From positions 295,136,647 through 295,200,646 of the forward strand of contig NC_134455.1 of assembly GCF_047948215.1 (NCBI RefSeq): a stretch of DNA of 64,000 nt. The letters run 5' to 3'. How positions within the stretch are numbered: position 1 is the stretch's first letter; each line of letters starts with the position of its first letter. This document shows, piece after piece, positions 24,077 to 35,730 of the stretch. The notes under the pieces were generated by a model, which saw only the letters and a program-made list of their open reading frames with translations, was not told where the DNA came from and searched no databases. This DNA comes from Lycorma delicatula. Lineage: Eukaryota; Arthropoda; Insecta; Hemiptera; Fulgoridae. A program made the position numbers and the translations under genes.

Positions 24077-25401
24077 AACGAGGGTTATTTTTTTTTAAGG
24101 TCCTATAGGTCGCGAAATAAAAAACCCACACAAAAACAAATGAACCATTGTGCATATGTGTTGCGCAGCATCTCTAGTATGGCCTTTAATCACGCCGCGT
24201 CACTTCGTTTAGTTCTGAACACGCAGCTAGCCAGTAAACATGTCTACAACAATAGCATCTCCCGCCAAGTGTGAAGTGCGTGCTGTAATTCGATTTATTC
24301 AGGCTGAGGGGTGCAATGCAGCTGAAATTCATCGGCAAATAAGTAATGTCTACGGTGAAACTTCAATGAGTGACAGCAAAGTGGGACAATGGTGCAGGAG
24401 CTTTAAAGCAGGACCTACAGATGTTCATGATTCAGGCGATCAGGGAAGGAAGCGAGTGTCAACCAATGATCTCGTTGAGCGATTGGATGAGGCAATTCGA
24501 GAAAATCGTCAGTTCACAATTTCTGTATTGAGTGATTCGTTTCCTGAAATTTCAAGGTCAGCTCTGTACACCTTTATGAGTGAGAGACTTCAGTACCGCA
24601 AACTGTGTGCGAGATGGGTTCCCAAGATGCTGTCTGGCCATCACAAAACAATGTGAGTAGACGCCTCCCTAACGTTTCTCCAGCGCTACCACAATGAAGA
24701 AGATTTTTTGAACAAAATTGTCACAGGGGACTAGACATGGGTCCACTTCGAAACTTAAGAAACAAAAGAACAATCCAAACAATGGATGCATTCTCATTCT
24801 CCCATTAAACCAAAGAAGTTCAAGTGAACCTTCTCCAACAGAAAGTGTATGGCTACTGTGTTCTGGGACTGGAATGGAGTTTTCTTGGTGGAATTCATGG
24901 AACGTGGCATGACCATCACTGCAGCCTCACACTGTGTGGCTCTTCAACGTCTACAAAGGGCAATTCAGAATAAGCGGAGAATGTTGTCATCAGGCATTGT
25001 CTTTCTCCATGACAATGTTCGGCTGCTCACTGCAGCTGTAACAAAGAAGCTCCTGCAGCGTTTTCGTTGGGAAGTGTTTGATCACCCACCATACAGCCTG
25101 GACTTGGCTCAATCCGATTTTCACCTCTTTGCTCACATGAAACGCTGGCTAGGAGGACATTTTGACACAAACATCAAGCTGTAGACCAGCATAGAAACAT
25201 GGCTGAAAACACAGGCGGCTCTGTTCTATGACGAGGGTATTGGAAAGTTGGTACCACGCTACGACAAACGTCTAAATTGGAGTGGCGACTATGTAGAGAA
25301 ATAGCGTAACTATGTAAGTACTTGTTACAAAAAAAATTTTTTATTTTCACTGTGGTTTTAATTTTGTGACCAATCGGACCTTGAAAAAAAAACAACCTTC
25401 G
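24077..25401 (+). mobile_element. Near-complete mariner (DD34D, SETMAR-type), with stops
   Basis: It is bounded by TA on both sides. The left end has ACGAGGGTT..TTTTTTAAGGTCC and the right end the inverse GGACC.TGAAAAAAAAACAACC. The transposase starts at 24240 (ATG) and is open to 24656 for the HTH region. It then continues with an in-frame stop at 24657 and another inside the first catalytic motif (GD*TWVH). The second motif is HDNVR. The third is the Asp of LAQSDFHLF; I count exactly 34 residues between the second and third Asp, the mariner spacing. All three Asp are present but stops make it inactive. It ends near KLVPRYDKRLNWSGDYVEK. Confidence 0.9.
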
Positions 25402-25403
25402 TA

Positions 25404-25640
25404 CTAAAAGTTTGGACTTAGAATTACAGAAGAGATTAGCTAAATCTTATGTATGAATTGTCTTGTTTGGGAGTGAGGTATGGAAGATAAGGAAGAAAGA
25501 AAAGAACTGGATCAAGACTTTTGAGATGTGGATACAGAGAAGGATGGAGAAAATAAGATGATATTCATTGCCAGTCCGTGTAACGAACAGAGAGAAGATG
25601 TTACTTGTAAGGTGAATTTCACATAATGGTCTTGACATGC
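25404..25640 (+). mobile_element. C-terminal part of the interrupted old LINE
   Basis: Directly after the mariner end, the sequence reads RLAKSYVWIVLFGSEVWKIR and RKERKELGSR, then a Trp/Arg-rich RMEK segment. This is the C-terminal domain of the LINE that stops at 21443; the complete copy has FLKVYVWSVALYGSETWTI in the same place. The insertion between the two halves is about 3.96 kb. Confidence 0.7.
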
Positions 25641-27251
25641 CAGTATGCAACATCTTCAGGTGTCTGAAGAAACAAACAGGGAACCATTTTATTCATCAAT
25701 TCCTTAGTAAATTTGGCATGGAATTTTCATTATTCCTAAGAATGGTTATGCCATCTTTGGAGATGATCCTTCATTTTCAGATTGTCTATAATCATTATGG
25801 TTACAGGAATTAATATGAATATTAACACACGTATGAATATTGAGGATATTGTGTAACAATTAGCCATGAGTTGATACATTGTAATTAGCCATATTTTTCA
25901 CAACTTGTCAATGGGTTAGTATGTTTTCTCCAAGGAAATATAACTGTTATCTTTTTTCTATTAGTACTTTTCCTTCACTAATAATAATTTATAATCTCAT
26001 TTGTACTAATTAGTGTTATTTTACATTTTATCTACTTTCATTATTGATTATTGAAAAGTCTGTGAAACATTTTAAAAAGTTACCATTCACAAATAATAGA
26101 TTACATTATATCATTATATTAAAATGAAGAAAAACTGTTCAATTACTGAGAAAACTATGTATGTAGTTGTCATGATTTTCTGCTACACAACCGTAGCAGC
26201 AAGAGGGCTTCAAGTTATGTTAGAATATACAAAAACCACCTTCAGTAAGTCAGTGCAGTGATTATGAACAGAATTCCAAAAATTTCTACCAATAATTAAC
26301 AGTATCATGAACTGATATGAAGAGCTTCATGGTGAAGTTTGTCTGTGTATTGCTCTTTGACTGAGTTGTCCAGGACAAGTGAGGAAACTGTGGATCATTT
26401 TAGACGAGACTATACGCATAGTCTTTGTATATCCAATAAACATGTAATCTTAAAAGGTGGTATCTCAAAAACAAACATTTTGGTGAATTATCCGTAAGAG
26501 ATTACAGGTTAAACCTTAGAAGATCCAGTTGGTGCAGGTTTATAAGATTAATGATAAAGAAATATGTATTCATTTCAACATCAAAGTGCTTTGCAAAGTT
26601 TTACAGAATAAAATCACATCTCAGCAACGAAATAGTGCTTCATGTGTATGAGACAGAATCATCACAATGTGAATATTGGAGATGGAAAATTCCAGCAGGA
26701 TTACTGGAGATGTTCAAGGATCACCAAAGGTTGTAAGAACTAAATGGCTGTTCATTCCATTCCGACAATGAAGTGCACAGTGTCTTAATGAAAACAGAAA
26801 GGATGTTCTTCAGGTCATGATAATCAGTGACTGACCTGATCACTGTGTATAAAATCATGCAATCTTTATCTTATACAAATTATTAAGGATGGTGGTTTTG
26901 TGCTCCATTCAATATATTAATATAAAACTAATACACATTAATAACAGTGCCAAATAAATATTTTCTCTTAATTTGGAATTAGAAAAAACCTTCAAAAGCA
27001 ATAAAAAGAATTCTAAAAATAGACAAAACAATCAAATACTTATACAATAAAAATAACAAAAGCACACAAATCAGAAACCAATAAAGTAATAAGATCAAAT
27101 AGTGTAGTATTCCTATTACAATTAAAAAAAAGAAGTAAGAATATAAATTAAATAAATCCTTCAAAGTTAGGTGCATAAAAACAAGTGGACTTTTGCTATC
27201 CTAGAACACAAAACTGGGTGTATTATTAGCAGTTAAAAAATTACTTACTGG

Positions 27252-27500
27252 ATGGACTGTAACCATCTAACATTCAAAATGAATAAAACTGCTGGATTGT
27301 GCTTCTCAGATAGATATAACATTGCTAATCGTGTGGAAAGAATTTCCATTAATAATACCAATAATATTTCAGTTGCTCAGTGTAAAATTTCTGGGTGTTC
27401 TTTAGATAATGAATTCTCTTGCGATGGTAAAATTCATTTTATTTACAACAAAACTAAACTTAAAAAAGTTAACTTATCCATCTAACTATATTTGTAAGCA
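27252..27500 (+). pseudogene. Possible Jockey-like reverse transcriptase fragment
   Basis: The 77-codon frame contains FKMNKTAGLCFSD, then ISGCSLDNEFSCDGKIHFIY and a Lys-rich end. This resembles the region after the catalytic box in Jockey/I-type reverse transcriptases (FNxxKT..., FLGxxLDxxLSWxxHI). The region is short and no other motif is seen, so confidence is low. Confidence 0.35.
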
Positions 27501-28689
27501 ACATTTTGTTAAGAAAGTTATTTTAAAAAAAAAAAAATCCACCTCTATCAAACCAGCCAACAGAACTGTTTTAGTGTGACTCAACATTATCGTGTTAAAC
27601 TCTGTCAATGAACTTTTAAATAACTCTAATTAAAAAAGAAACTTAGTTTTTCTAAAATTATCTTAAACAGATACAATATAAATTATCTTATCTAAAAATT
27701 AAAATCATTTTTAACAGATTTTTTAATATTTCTAATCAGTAACAAAATTCTGTCATTGTATACCATTCAGAGAAGTATATGCAACTTTTTGGTATAGTAT
27801 TTAGTATATAGATTTTAGCAAGCCAATAATGTCTTGACATTAATTTAATATTATGAGTTACTAATATTGTTACTTTATTACACTAATAGAATCTTATTTA
27901 AATTTAGAATTATTTTATACTAACACAAGATTCTGTTCTTATTATTTACATGCAGAAGTGTTAAGATGACCATAGGTTACTATTGTCAGTAAACTTCAAC
28001 ACAGCTCTCAGTAAGGATAGTCCTCAATCTTATATCTTTTTAGTTATTATTGTATTAAATTTATTATAAACAGTTCTTTTTTATTTTTGAACATAATCAC
28101 TGTATTTTTTTCCTTCTATTAAAGAGAGAGTGTACTTGAGTTGCAATTAAACAATTCTGAAACTAAATACATAAAACAAGTACCCAATTTAAATTTAAAT
28201 ATTATCCATTTGAAATAGGCATTGGGTGCAGCAAACACTACTCCCAGTGATTCTCCCACAGTTGCAACGCTTTGAGGAAATCCTGTTCTTTTATTACATC
28301 ACTTTCTATGACTCACTGCATCAGCAATCCAGTAAAAACAATAACATTTCAACTTTAGCTTCAAGCAGATGAAGAAGTAGTCAGAAGGAGTGAGTACAGG
28401 AGTATGAAGCAACTAACAAGATGCAACTGAAAAAGTCATTTTAAGCTGTACAGGTAGAGGCATTATTGTAACAAGAGCACCCAATCACCCTGTTGTAGTA
28501 GCAGAACTATCAACACATAAGTTGATAAGAAAGACTACTAGCACTCTGCCAACATCTGGCATGGTACTAAGCCGACTGAAAATATTTGTCAGTTTAATAT
28601 AGATGATATTTATAGCCAAAAATACATATAATGCTATTTGATTAAAACTAGTTTAGGATCTCAATTGATATTATTATTTTAAAGAATTT

Positions 28690-30765
28690 TAGACTTTGCT
28701 GTTGGTGAGGGGGCTTGAGTGCTCAGTGATACAGAGTAGCTGCACCGAAGGTGCAACCATATCGAAGAGGTATCTGTTGAGAGCCAGATTAAGAAATGAT
28801 TCTGAATGAGGGCAGCAGCTCTTTCAGTAGTTGTTAAGGGCGTAGGTCAGGACAACTTAAACGCCCATATCAACATCACTCAGCCCTCTGAGTACTGCGC
28901 AGCCGAAAGCAATGGAAAACTACAGCTGCTTTTTTTTCCAAGAAAATGTAGCTCTCTGTATTTTCATATAGCAATGGCAGAGGCAAGGCGCCTCTGCCAT
29001 TGCTATATGAAAATACAGAGCTACATTTTCCTTCCTTGGTAAAATATTCCAGAGGTAAACTAGTCCCCTGTTCGGATCTCCAAGTTTTCAGAAAATTAAA
29101 ACATTCTACGAGTCGGAGCGTGGAATGTTAATTTTAAAAAGGGTTAGTAGGTTAGAAAATTTAAAGAGGGAAATGGATAGGATAAATGTAGATGTAGTAG
29201 GAATTAGTGAGGTTCGGTGGGAAGAGGAAAACGACTTTTGGTCAGGTGATTTTAGAATAATTAACTCAGCTTCAAATAATGGGCAGGCAAGAGTAGGTTT
29301 CATAATGAACAAGAAGATAGGGAAGAAAGTAGAGTATTTCAAAATGCATAGCGATAGAATCATTAATAAGAATAAAATTAAAAACCTAAACCGACAATTG
29401 TTAACGTCTATAAGCCTAAAAGCGCCCTTGATGATGATGATGATGAGTGTGTATACAAAGAAATTGACGAAGCAATTAAACACATAAAAGGAGATGAAAA
29501 TTTAATAATAGTTGGGGATTGGAAAGCAAGCATTGGAAAAGGCAAGGAAGAAAATATAGTGGGTGAATACGGGCTGGGCAAATGGAATGAAAGAGGGAAC
29601 CGAAGTATAATTTAATTGCCAATACCTAGTTTAAAAATCATAATAGAAGAATATAAACTGGGAAAAAGCCACGCGATACTGCAAGGTATCAGATAGATTA
29701 TATCATGGTTAAGCAAAGATTTAGAAATCAACTCACTGACTGCAAAATTTACCCTGGAGCAGACATTGATAGCGACCACAATTTAGTGATAATGAAACGT
29801 AGATTGGGGTTTAAGAGCCCGAAGATAAGGTGTCAGATGAATATCGGTGGAATTCAGAGAAGCTTGAGGAAAAGGAGGTAAAGAAGATTTTTGAGAGGGA
29901 CATCACAAGAGGTCTGAGTAAAAAAGATAAGGTAAAAAATGTAGAAGAAGAATGGGAGAATGTTAAAAATGAAATTCTTAAATCAGCAGAAGTGAACTTA
30001 GGCGGAACAAAGAGAACTGGTAGAAAACCTTGGGTTTCAGACGATATATTGCAGCTGAAGGATGAACGTAGAAAATATAAGAATACTAGTGAGAAGAAAG
30101 TAAAAGGAACTATTGACAATTAAGAAATACTATAAACAGGTAGTGCAAACTAGTGAAAGAAGAGTGGATTAAAGAAAAGTGTTCAGAAAAGGAAAGAGAA
30201 ATGAACACTGGTAAAATAGACGGAGCATACAGGAAAGTTAAGGAAAATTTTGAGGTACATAAATTAAAATCCAATAATGTGTTAAACAAAGATGGTACAC
30301 CAATATATAATACGAAAGGTAAAGTCGATAGGTGGGTGGAATATATTGAAGAGTTATACGGAGGAAATTAATTAGAAAATGGTGATATAGAGGAAGTTGA
30401 AGAGGATAAAATGGGAGAAACAATACTGAAATCTGAATTTAAGAAAACATTAAAAGACTTGAATGGCAGAAAGGCTCCTGGAATAGACAGAATACCTGTA
30501 GAATTACTGTGCAGTGCAGGTGAGGAAGCGATTGATAGATTATACACACTGTTGTGTAATATTTATAAAAAAGGGGAAGTTGCGTCAGACTTCAAAAAAA
30601 GTGTTATAGTCATGATACCAAAGAAAGCAGGAGCGGATAAATGTGAATAATACAGAACAATTAACTTAACTAGTCATGCATCAAAAATCTTAACTAGAAT
30701 TCTGTACAGAAGAATTGAGAGGAGAGTGGAAGAAGTGTTAGGAGAAGATCAGTTTGGTTTCAGGA
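28690..30765 (+). mobile_element. LINE copy truncated in the reverse transcriptase, with frameshifts
   Basis: It starts with TGAGGGGGCTTGAGTGCTCA like the complete copy at 37.7 kb and follows it to GATCAGTTTGGTTTCAGG at 30750-30765, where identity stops. The coding part is broken (29125-29487, 29830-30123, 30153-30371, 30411-30650). Endonuclease pieces (GISEVRWEEE), a GDWKAS change in the catalytic GDWN motif, and the HASKILTR region are visible. Near 28942-29030 it carries a 41-bp fold-back that the complete copy lacks. There is no 3' end and no tail. Confidence 0.92.
28942..29030. repeat. 41-43 bp inverted duplication seeded at AGGCGCC
   Basis: The left arm is 28942-28984 and the right arm 28990-29030, with 5 bases between. 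One 2-base indel (CTCTCT versus CTCT) separates the arms. In the complete LINE (37939-37995) the sequence goes from the left-arm sequence through AGGCGCCT straight into TCCTTGG. The right arm here is thus an extra inverted copy inserted at the AGGCGCCT palindrome. Confidence 0.92.
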
Positions 30766-30904
30766 TTTGTTGCATAAATTTCATTCTTTGCATTTTAACA
30801 TCATGCCGTTCTGTCAGTATTTTCCTGACAGAATCATGGTTGTCTCCTGAACCATCTAAATCCCATTTTATGTAATATTCTTCTTAAAGATCTTCCACTC
30901 CCTT

Positions 30905-31012
30905 TGAAATAAATTTCACTTTCATGGGCTAATAAAAAATAATAAAAGTGAAATATATTTCATTTTTTGTAAATTTTGCAGGCTAATAAAAGTGAAATAA
31001 ATTTCACTTTTC
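30905..31012. repeat. Three copies of a palindromic TGAAATAAATTTCA core
   Basis: Cores lie at about 30905-30922, 30945-30966 and 30989-31012, spaced roughly 40 bases apart. They are joined by sequence including GGCTAATAAAA. The best core is AAGTGAAATAAATTTCACTT. They follow the truncated end of the LINE. No gene is associated. Confidence 0.6.
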
Positions 31013-31795
31013 AGTCACATAAAACTTATTTATTAAACGCCTCAAAGCAACCATGTCAAATGAATCTAAATTGCACACAGTACTGGAGCGATTTTCAAGT
31101 TTTCTCAGCAAAACAAACACGGATGACTTCTCAGTTTATTTGATTTCCCTTTTGCTATAATTCTTTGGACCATTCGTTTTGATACTTTTATCGCTTGAAC
31201 TACCATATTCAGCACTTCAGTTTTCCTCATTATTACCCAGTTCTGGCAATGCTTTGTAAAAAGAAATTGTAAACATTTAATACAATTTACCTCGCCTGAC
31301 TATGAAAAACTTGGATATTTCCTCCTAACTTTGATATTTTAAAATAAAATAATTGTATTGAAGTATTAAAATTTACATGACTGAATTTATGACAAGCCTT
31401 AAATGAAAACAATGAATAATAAAAATAAATCACTATTTACTTCATTAAGTAAAATATACACACCAATAAATGTTTCTACAATAACCACTTCTAGAAAATA
31501 ATTACAAACCATGTGTGACATGTAATTCTTCATAGCCAAATGATTTGAGTATATTAAAAATAAGTAAATGAAATTCTTAGAATTGCATGTTGTGTTAACA
31601 ATTCATAAACAGGACATTAGTCATGTATGATTAATAAATGATTCCATTATTAGTTGTTATATAGGAAGTAGGCATATATCATATCAACATATAGTTTAGA
31701 ATAAAACTCAACAATTACATATGTTAAAGCAAGTTTATGAAACCTGTTTATTATATATTGCCATACAACAAAAGACACAGAAAATGACAATGTTT

Positions 31796-32008
31796 TCAGT
31801 TTGCTTGTAACAAAGGCCAATGCATGCAAAATGCTAGTACATAGGCTTTCAGTCTCTGTGCCAACATATGTGCTGATACATCTACAGGTTGATTATACTG
31901 AATGTCCACCTTCTGATGCTTCAAAACATTACAATAAAATCTGGCACTGACAATCTGACCATCAAGGACAAGAATGATTTTGTCCACATTTTCAAGAATT
32001 GTGGTCAT
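31796..32008 (-). pseudogene. Possible mariner transposase fragment
   Basis: The frame includes VLDGQIVSARFYCNVLKHQK. This resembles the mariner segment between the first and second catalytic motifs (GQTVxxxFYxxVLKRLR). The remainder is not recognisable. It is open for 70 codons but short, and no terminal repeats were found. Confidence 0.3.
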
Positions 32009-33012
32009 AGAGGGTTATTCCTAAACTCTTTTTGTTCTCATAGATGTTCTGCCTGCTTTGAAATGTTGGTGCTAGCCGAAAACACCTTACTTGGGGGGTC
32101 ATTGCTTCACTTCAGTACGCTTGCTGGGTCACACAAAACAGAGCAGAAAGAACAATTGCACATATGATCAAAAGCACAAATCCCAATATATATAATGATG
32201 TTCCTCAACATATTGACACATGAGATACAACTTGTAGCCGCTGCAAATCCACATCAAGATGGGCTTTGTATACTTTACAAAATAATCTCAAGAGTTTTTT
32301 AATTTCCCCTAGACAGACAGAGGTGTTTTCACAAAGAAAAGTTACATTCATTACACTGCCAGAAGTGAAAACAGTGGAGCTATCATTTACAGAGCTAAAT
32401 ATCATTTACATTTCAGTGTGCTTGACTCCTGATTGCAACAGCACATTTGATTCAGTGAAGAAGGTTTTGAGAAACCACTTCTCACTTTTCTTCATAAGCC
32501 TGATACAAATATTTGTTATTCTTCAAAACTGCTATACCAGTTTCAGGAGTATTTTCTAAGTCACACTCCCAATAATCTTAGTTATATTGCTCAGAAAGAT
32601 TTTCTGAATTAAACTCATCTTCATTTGCTATGAATGACCTTGACATTTCCTCAACAATCTCAATAATGAAAGCAGTTATAATTTCATACATTACTGGTAA
32701 GAAAAAACTCAGTTTCTTCATATTTTACTATGCTTACATTCATTTATTTATTTACATTACGAAATAAATTCCTTATAAAAATTAATTTAAATTGATATAA
32801 TTTCTCTTAGAAAAGCATTTTAAGCAAAGGAAAATGACAGATAAATTTTAGTCTAATTGGCTGAGATTTTTATTATGCTGTTTAGGAAGATCTGTGCAAA
32901 AATCCAACCTATTACTAGAATTTTTCCAAACATTATTAAAAAATAACTAATTTAAAAAAGATTCATATAAATTAATCTGGCACATTAAAAAGGCTAAATA
33001 AAATATCAATAC

Positions 33013-33147
33013 CTCAACTTCCTCAGGTTTACTCAGTTTTGGCAATGGTTCCCCAGTTCTTTCAGACCAGTCCTCTAGAAACTTTTCCAAGTTTTTTCTA
33101 TGTAGTTTACCAGCATAATGAATTTTTGCATTGGCAGTTGAACTTCC
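33013..33147 (-). CDS. Zinc-finger gene, exon with second half of finger one
   Basis: The acceptor is TGAATTTTAG and the donor GTATTG. It is exactly 45 codons, phase 0 at both ends. It starts GSSTANAKIHYAGKLH, completing finger one begun in the exon at 34111-34193. Then comes an acidic/basic linker (NLEKFLEDWSERTGEPLPK). An intron inside the finger loop, between the Cys pair and the His pair, is a useful marker for orthology. Confidence 0.88.
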
Positions 33148-34110
33148 CTAAAATTCAAAATTCTTCATATAAATAATAAACAATGCTCACAAATTATCTT
33201 TAAAAATTAACAGTACACAGAATACTAAACTATACAACTTAGATAAATATGAACAAACAATAACTATACTCTCTCTGTTCATGACGTCTCTATTCATGAT
33301 GGATGCTTCAGAATGAGAACTATACATTGACATTTCAAATATATGCTAAATGAAGGAACAAAAGATTACATATTAAACACTAATGTTGTGTACAACAATG
33401 TGTTGTGTAGTGTTTATTTCCTAATTTTTTATATTTGTAAATGTGTGAAAATAAATATATAATTCACAAAAAAAAATGTAATTTTATTGCCACACTTAGC
33501 ATTTTTTTTACATGGTATGTGGGGAAAAGTTAATATTTCTTTCATTTACCATGTAAGTAAAAATTTAAACTTAATTAACCTTTTTTCAGAGAAAAACTAA
33601 TGCAAGTGAATAAATTCTTCCAGTAAAAGGAATTACAATACAAAAATAAGGAAAGTAAAAATACAATCATAAGTATATAAAAAAGTAATTAAATAATAAA
33701 CAAACAAAAAACTGCATAAAAGAGAAAATTGTTTAATGAAGAAAAATTTGATAACATGCATCATATGCAGATTAGGTTAACAAAAGAACTACAATCTTAA
33801 AACAATCAATTAAAATAGATATCAGCATGTTTTACTTATAACTATTTTTTACTATTTATGTTTTATCAGCACTTTAATGAAAGATTATGCTGCCTACAGC
33901 AACCTTAAGCCAAAACACAGTTTGAAAGTTGGGCTTGGAAATTTTATATTATTCATATTAACTAAGGGAAATGCACATCTCAAAAGAAGACAGGTTTCCT
34001 TGCCCTTTACATTACTTTTTTATTTTATAAAGGTAAAGAGTATCATATAAAAGTAAATAACTAACAGTAGAATAAGCTATAGTGCCTCAATTGTTAAATA
34101 AGATACTTAC

Positions 34111-34193
34111 AGTTACATTGCACAGTTTGCAATGTAATGCTCCAAATTTTTCAGTAAGTTCTCTAGGTAAATTATTATTTTCATTTTCTCCAT
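34111..34193 (-). CDS. Zinc-finger gene, exon with the Cys pair of finger one
   Basis: The acceptor is TTGTTTGACAG and the donor GTAAGTATC. It begins with AT, which joins the G left by the exon at 50054-50146 to make an Asp codon. It then encodes GENENNNLPRELTEKFGALH and CKLCNVT. CKLCNVT plus the next exon gives C-x2-C-x12-H-x5-H. TEKFG also occurs before finger three, hinting at a repeated finger-plus-linker module. Confidence 0.87.
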
Positions 34194-34402
34194 CTGTCAA
34201 ACAATAACAAAAAAAAAAATACATATAGAACAAAGTTCACTCTGCTTTGCTGCATACTAAGAAAAAACTCAGAATTAATAAATACAGTTTTGACATAAAT
34301 CTAAGCATTTAATACAATGCTAATTACTAATTGTACTTTTATTAAGCAGAATCTAGAATTATTTCACTTAAGTTTACATTCAGTTCTTTAATATAACCCT
34401 TA

Positions 34403-34575
34403 GATGCTAGCCTCTGTGGTGCAAGTGGCAGCATCTCAGCCTTTCACCTGGGGGTCTTGGGTTCAAATCCCGGTCAGGGATGGAACTTTTCACACACGCT
34501 ACAAAACACTCATCTCATCCTCTGCAGAAAGAATTGCTTGACTGCAGACCTGGAGGTTATAAATTAAAAATAAAG
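34403..34575 (+). mobile_element. tRNA(Glu)-like SINE, family B
   Basis: It contains GCCTCTGTGGTGCAAGTGG (A-box region), a CTTTCACC anticodon-loop-like block with TTC, and TTGGGTTCAAATCCCGG (B box). A non-tRNA body follows with CATCTCATCCTCTGC. Possible imperfect flanking repeats are AGATGCTAG and AGATGATAG (after the A-rich tail). Related pieces are at 12690-12806 (minus) and 62531-62590. Confidence 0.75.
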
Positions 34576-35059
34576 ATGATAGACTGACTAACTTTTGCCA
34601 TAATGGAGCATTTTCTAATCTGGTTAATAAATTTTAATTTGGTCAATCTAAAGTCTGTATTATAATTATCTGAAGATACAATCTAAACAAATTTATGAGT
34701 ATTTAACAAACCTATTTAATTATAAAGTCCACGTACGTTTCTTTTTAATAATATATTACCTATGTTTCAAAAACAGAATCCTAAGTATTATAATTTAGAA
34801 TTTATGGCAGACATAATTCACTAATTTATACAAACTTCACAGTATTATAATTTATACATATCAAGTTATACAAATCACTAGTTAGATGATTTGCATTAAA
34901 ATTTTTCCAAACAAGTTTATTTAAAAATTATTTTGAGCAACAACAAAGGTTTTTTTATATTTACAGGAAATCACTGAATGTGCTCCAAGCATGTGTGTGC
35001 ACATGATGATATCTATGAGGTGCTACCCTAAATTTTCTGAGTTTAGGCTATAAAAAATA

Positions 35060-35730
35060 AGATAATAATTATCTTAAAAACTATTTACCTCCATCACCTT
35101 AAAATTTGTCTCCTTCTGCATGGATAGCATATCACTGTTTTTCCTATGACTGGACACTTCTGGAAATCCTTTTTCATCAGGATGTATTCAATACGTCCAG
35201 CAACTTACTTTCAATTTATTAATGGTCTTGAAATTGCATCTCTTCACCTTCAATTTCATCTTTGAAAACAGGAAGAAGTTTCATGGGCCAAAGTCTGATG
35301 AGTAAAGGGGGTATTGAATATCACATCAGTAAACACCAATAAATTAAACACAAGTGACAAGTAAGTGAGTAAACTGACTTGGTAAAAGAACCAACATTTT
35401 TTCACAAATTATCAGGCCATTTGCATAAAGACTTGAAGGAACTTAAAAAGGACATCTTTTTAAAAGCTCCTTCAATATGTCACAGTAAAAGTATTCATTC
35501 ACAACTACACTTGAAGAAAGAAACTCTTTGTGCATGATGACATCAGAATAAAAAAGCAATCAACTGTGACTTAATGTTGCTTTGAACTTGCCTTGCTCTC
35601 TTTGGCTGTAGTACAGATGAACTCTTCTATTGTAATGGCTGCTGCTTCAATTCAGGTCCTTACACATGAACCCATGATTCATCATCAATAATGGTGCTAA
35701 AGTTGAAGTTTGGGTTTCTAGGAAAGTTCT
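35060..35730 (-). mobile_element. mariner transposase remnant
   Basis: On the minus strand the first catalytic region reads IDDESWVHVYGPELKQQPLQ near 35690-35640. Then come KRARQVQSNIKSQLIAF, HKEFLSSSVVVNEYFYCDIL near 35520, and after a gap PLYSSDFGP and FFLFSKMKLK near 35300-35240. This is the mariner order from the DES motif to the C-terminus. The second catalytic segment (HDNA) is missing. It has stops and frameshifts and no clear ends. Confidence 0.75.

Larger units (their letters stand above)
16670..33012 (-). other. Intron of the zinc-finger gene (16.3 kb)
   Basis: The donor is the GT next to 33013 and the acceptor the AG next to 16669. It holds the Jockey LINE, the composite 19.9-25.6 kb block, a truncated LINE at 28.7-30.8 kb and small remnants. 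In 25640-27250 and 32020-33012 I see no recognisable feature apart from simple AT-rich sequence. Confidence 0.75.

Noticed and set aside
24240..25310. Host SETMAR-like methyltransferase gene
   Set aside because: Only the mariner transposase part is present, between TIRs and with stops; no SET domain is seen.
26551..26736. 61-codon frame as an exon
   Set aside because: No good splice pair and no recognised family.
30905..31012. CRISPR-like array
   Set aside because: Only three imperfect AT-rich palindromes with related spacers in a eukaryotic genome.
34403..34480. Functional tRNA(Glu) gene
   Set aside because: The 5' half does not form a proper acceptor stem with the 3' half and a SINE body follows.
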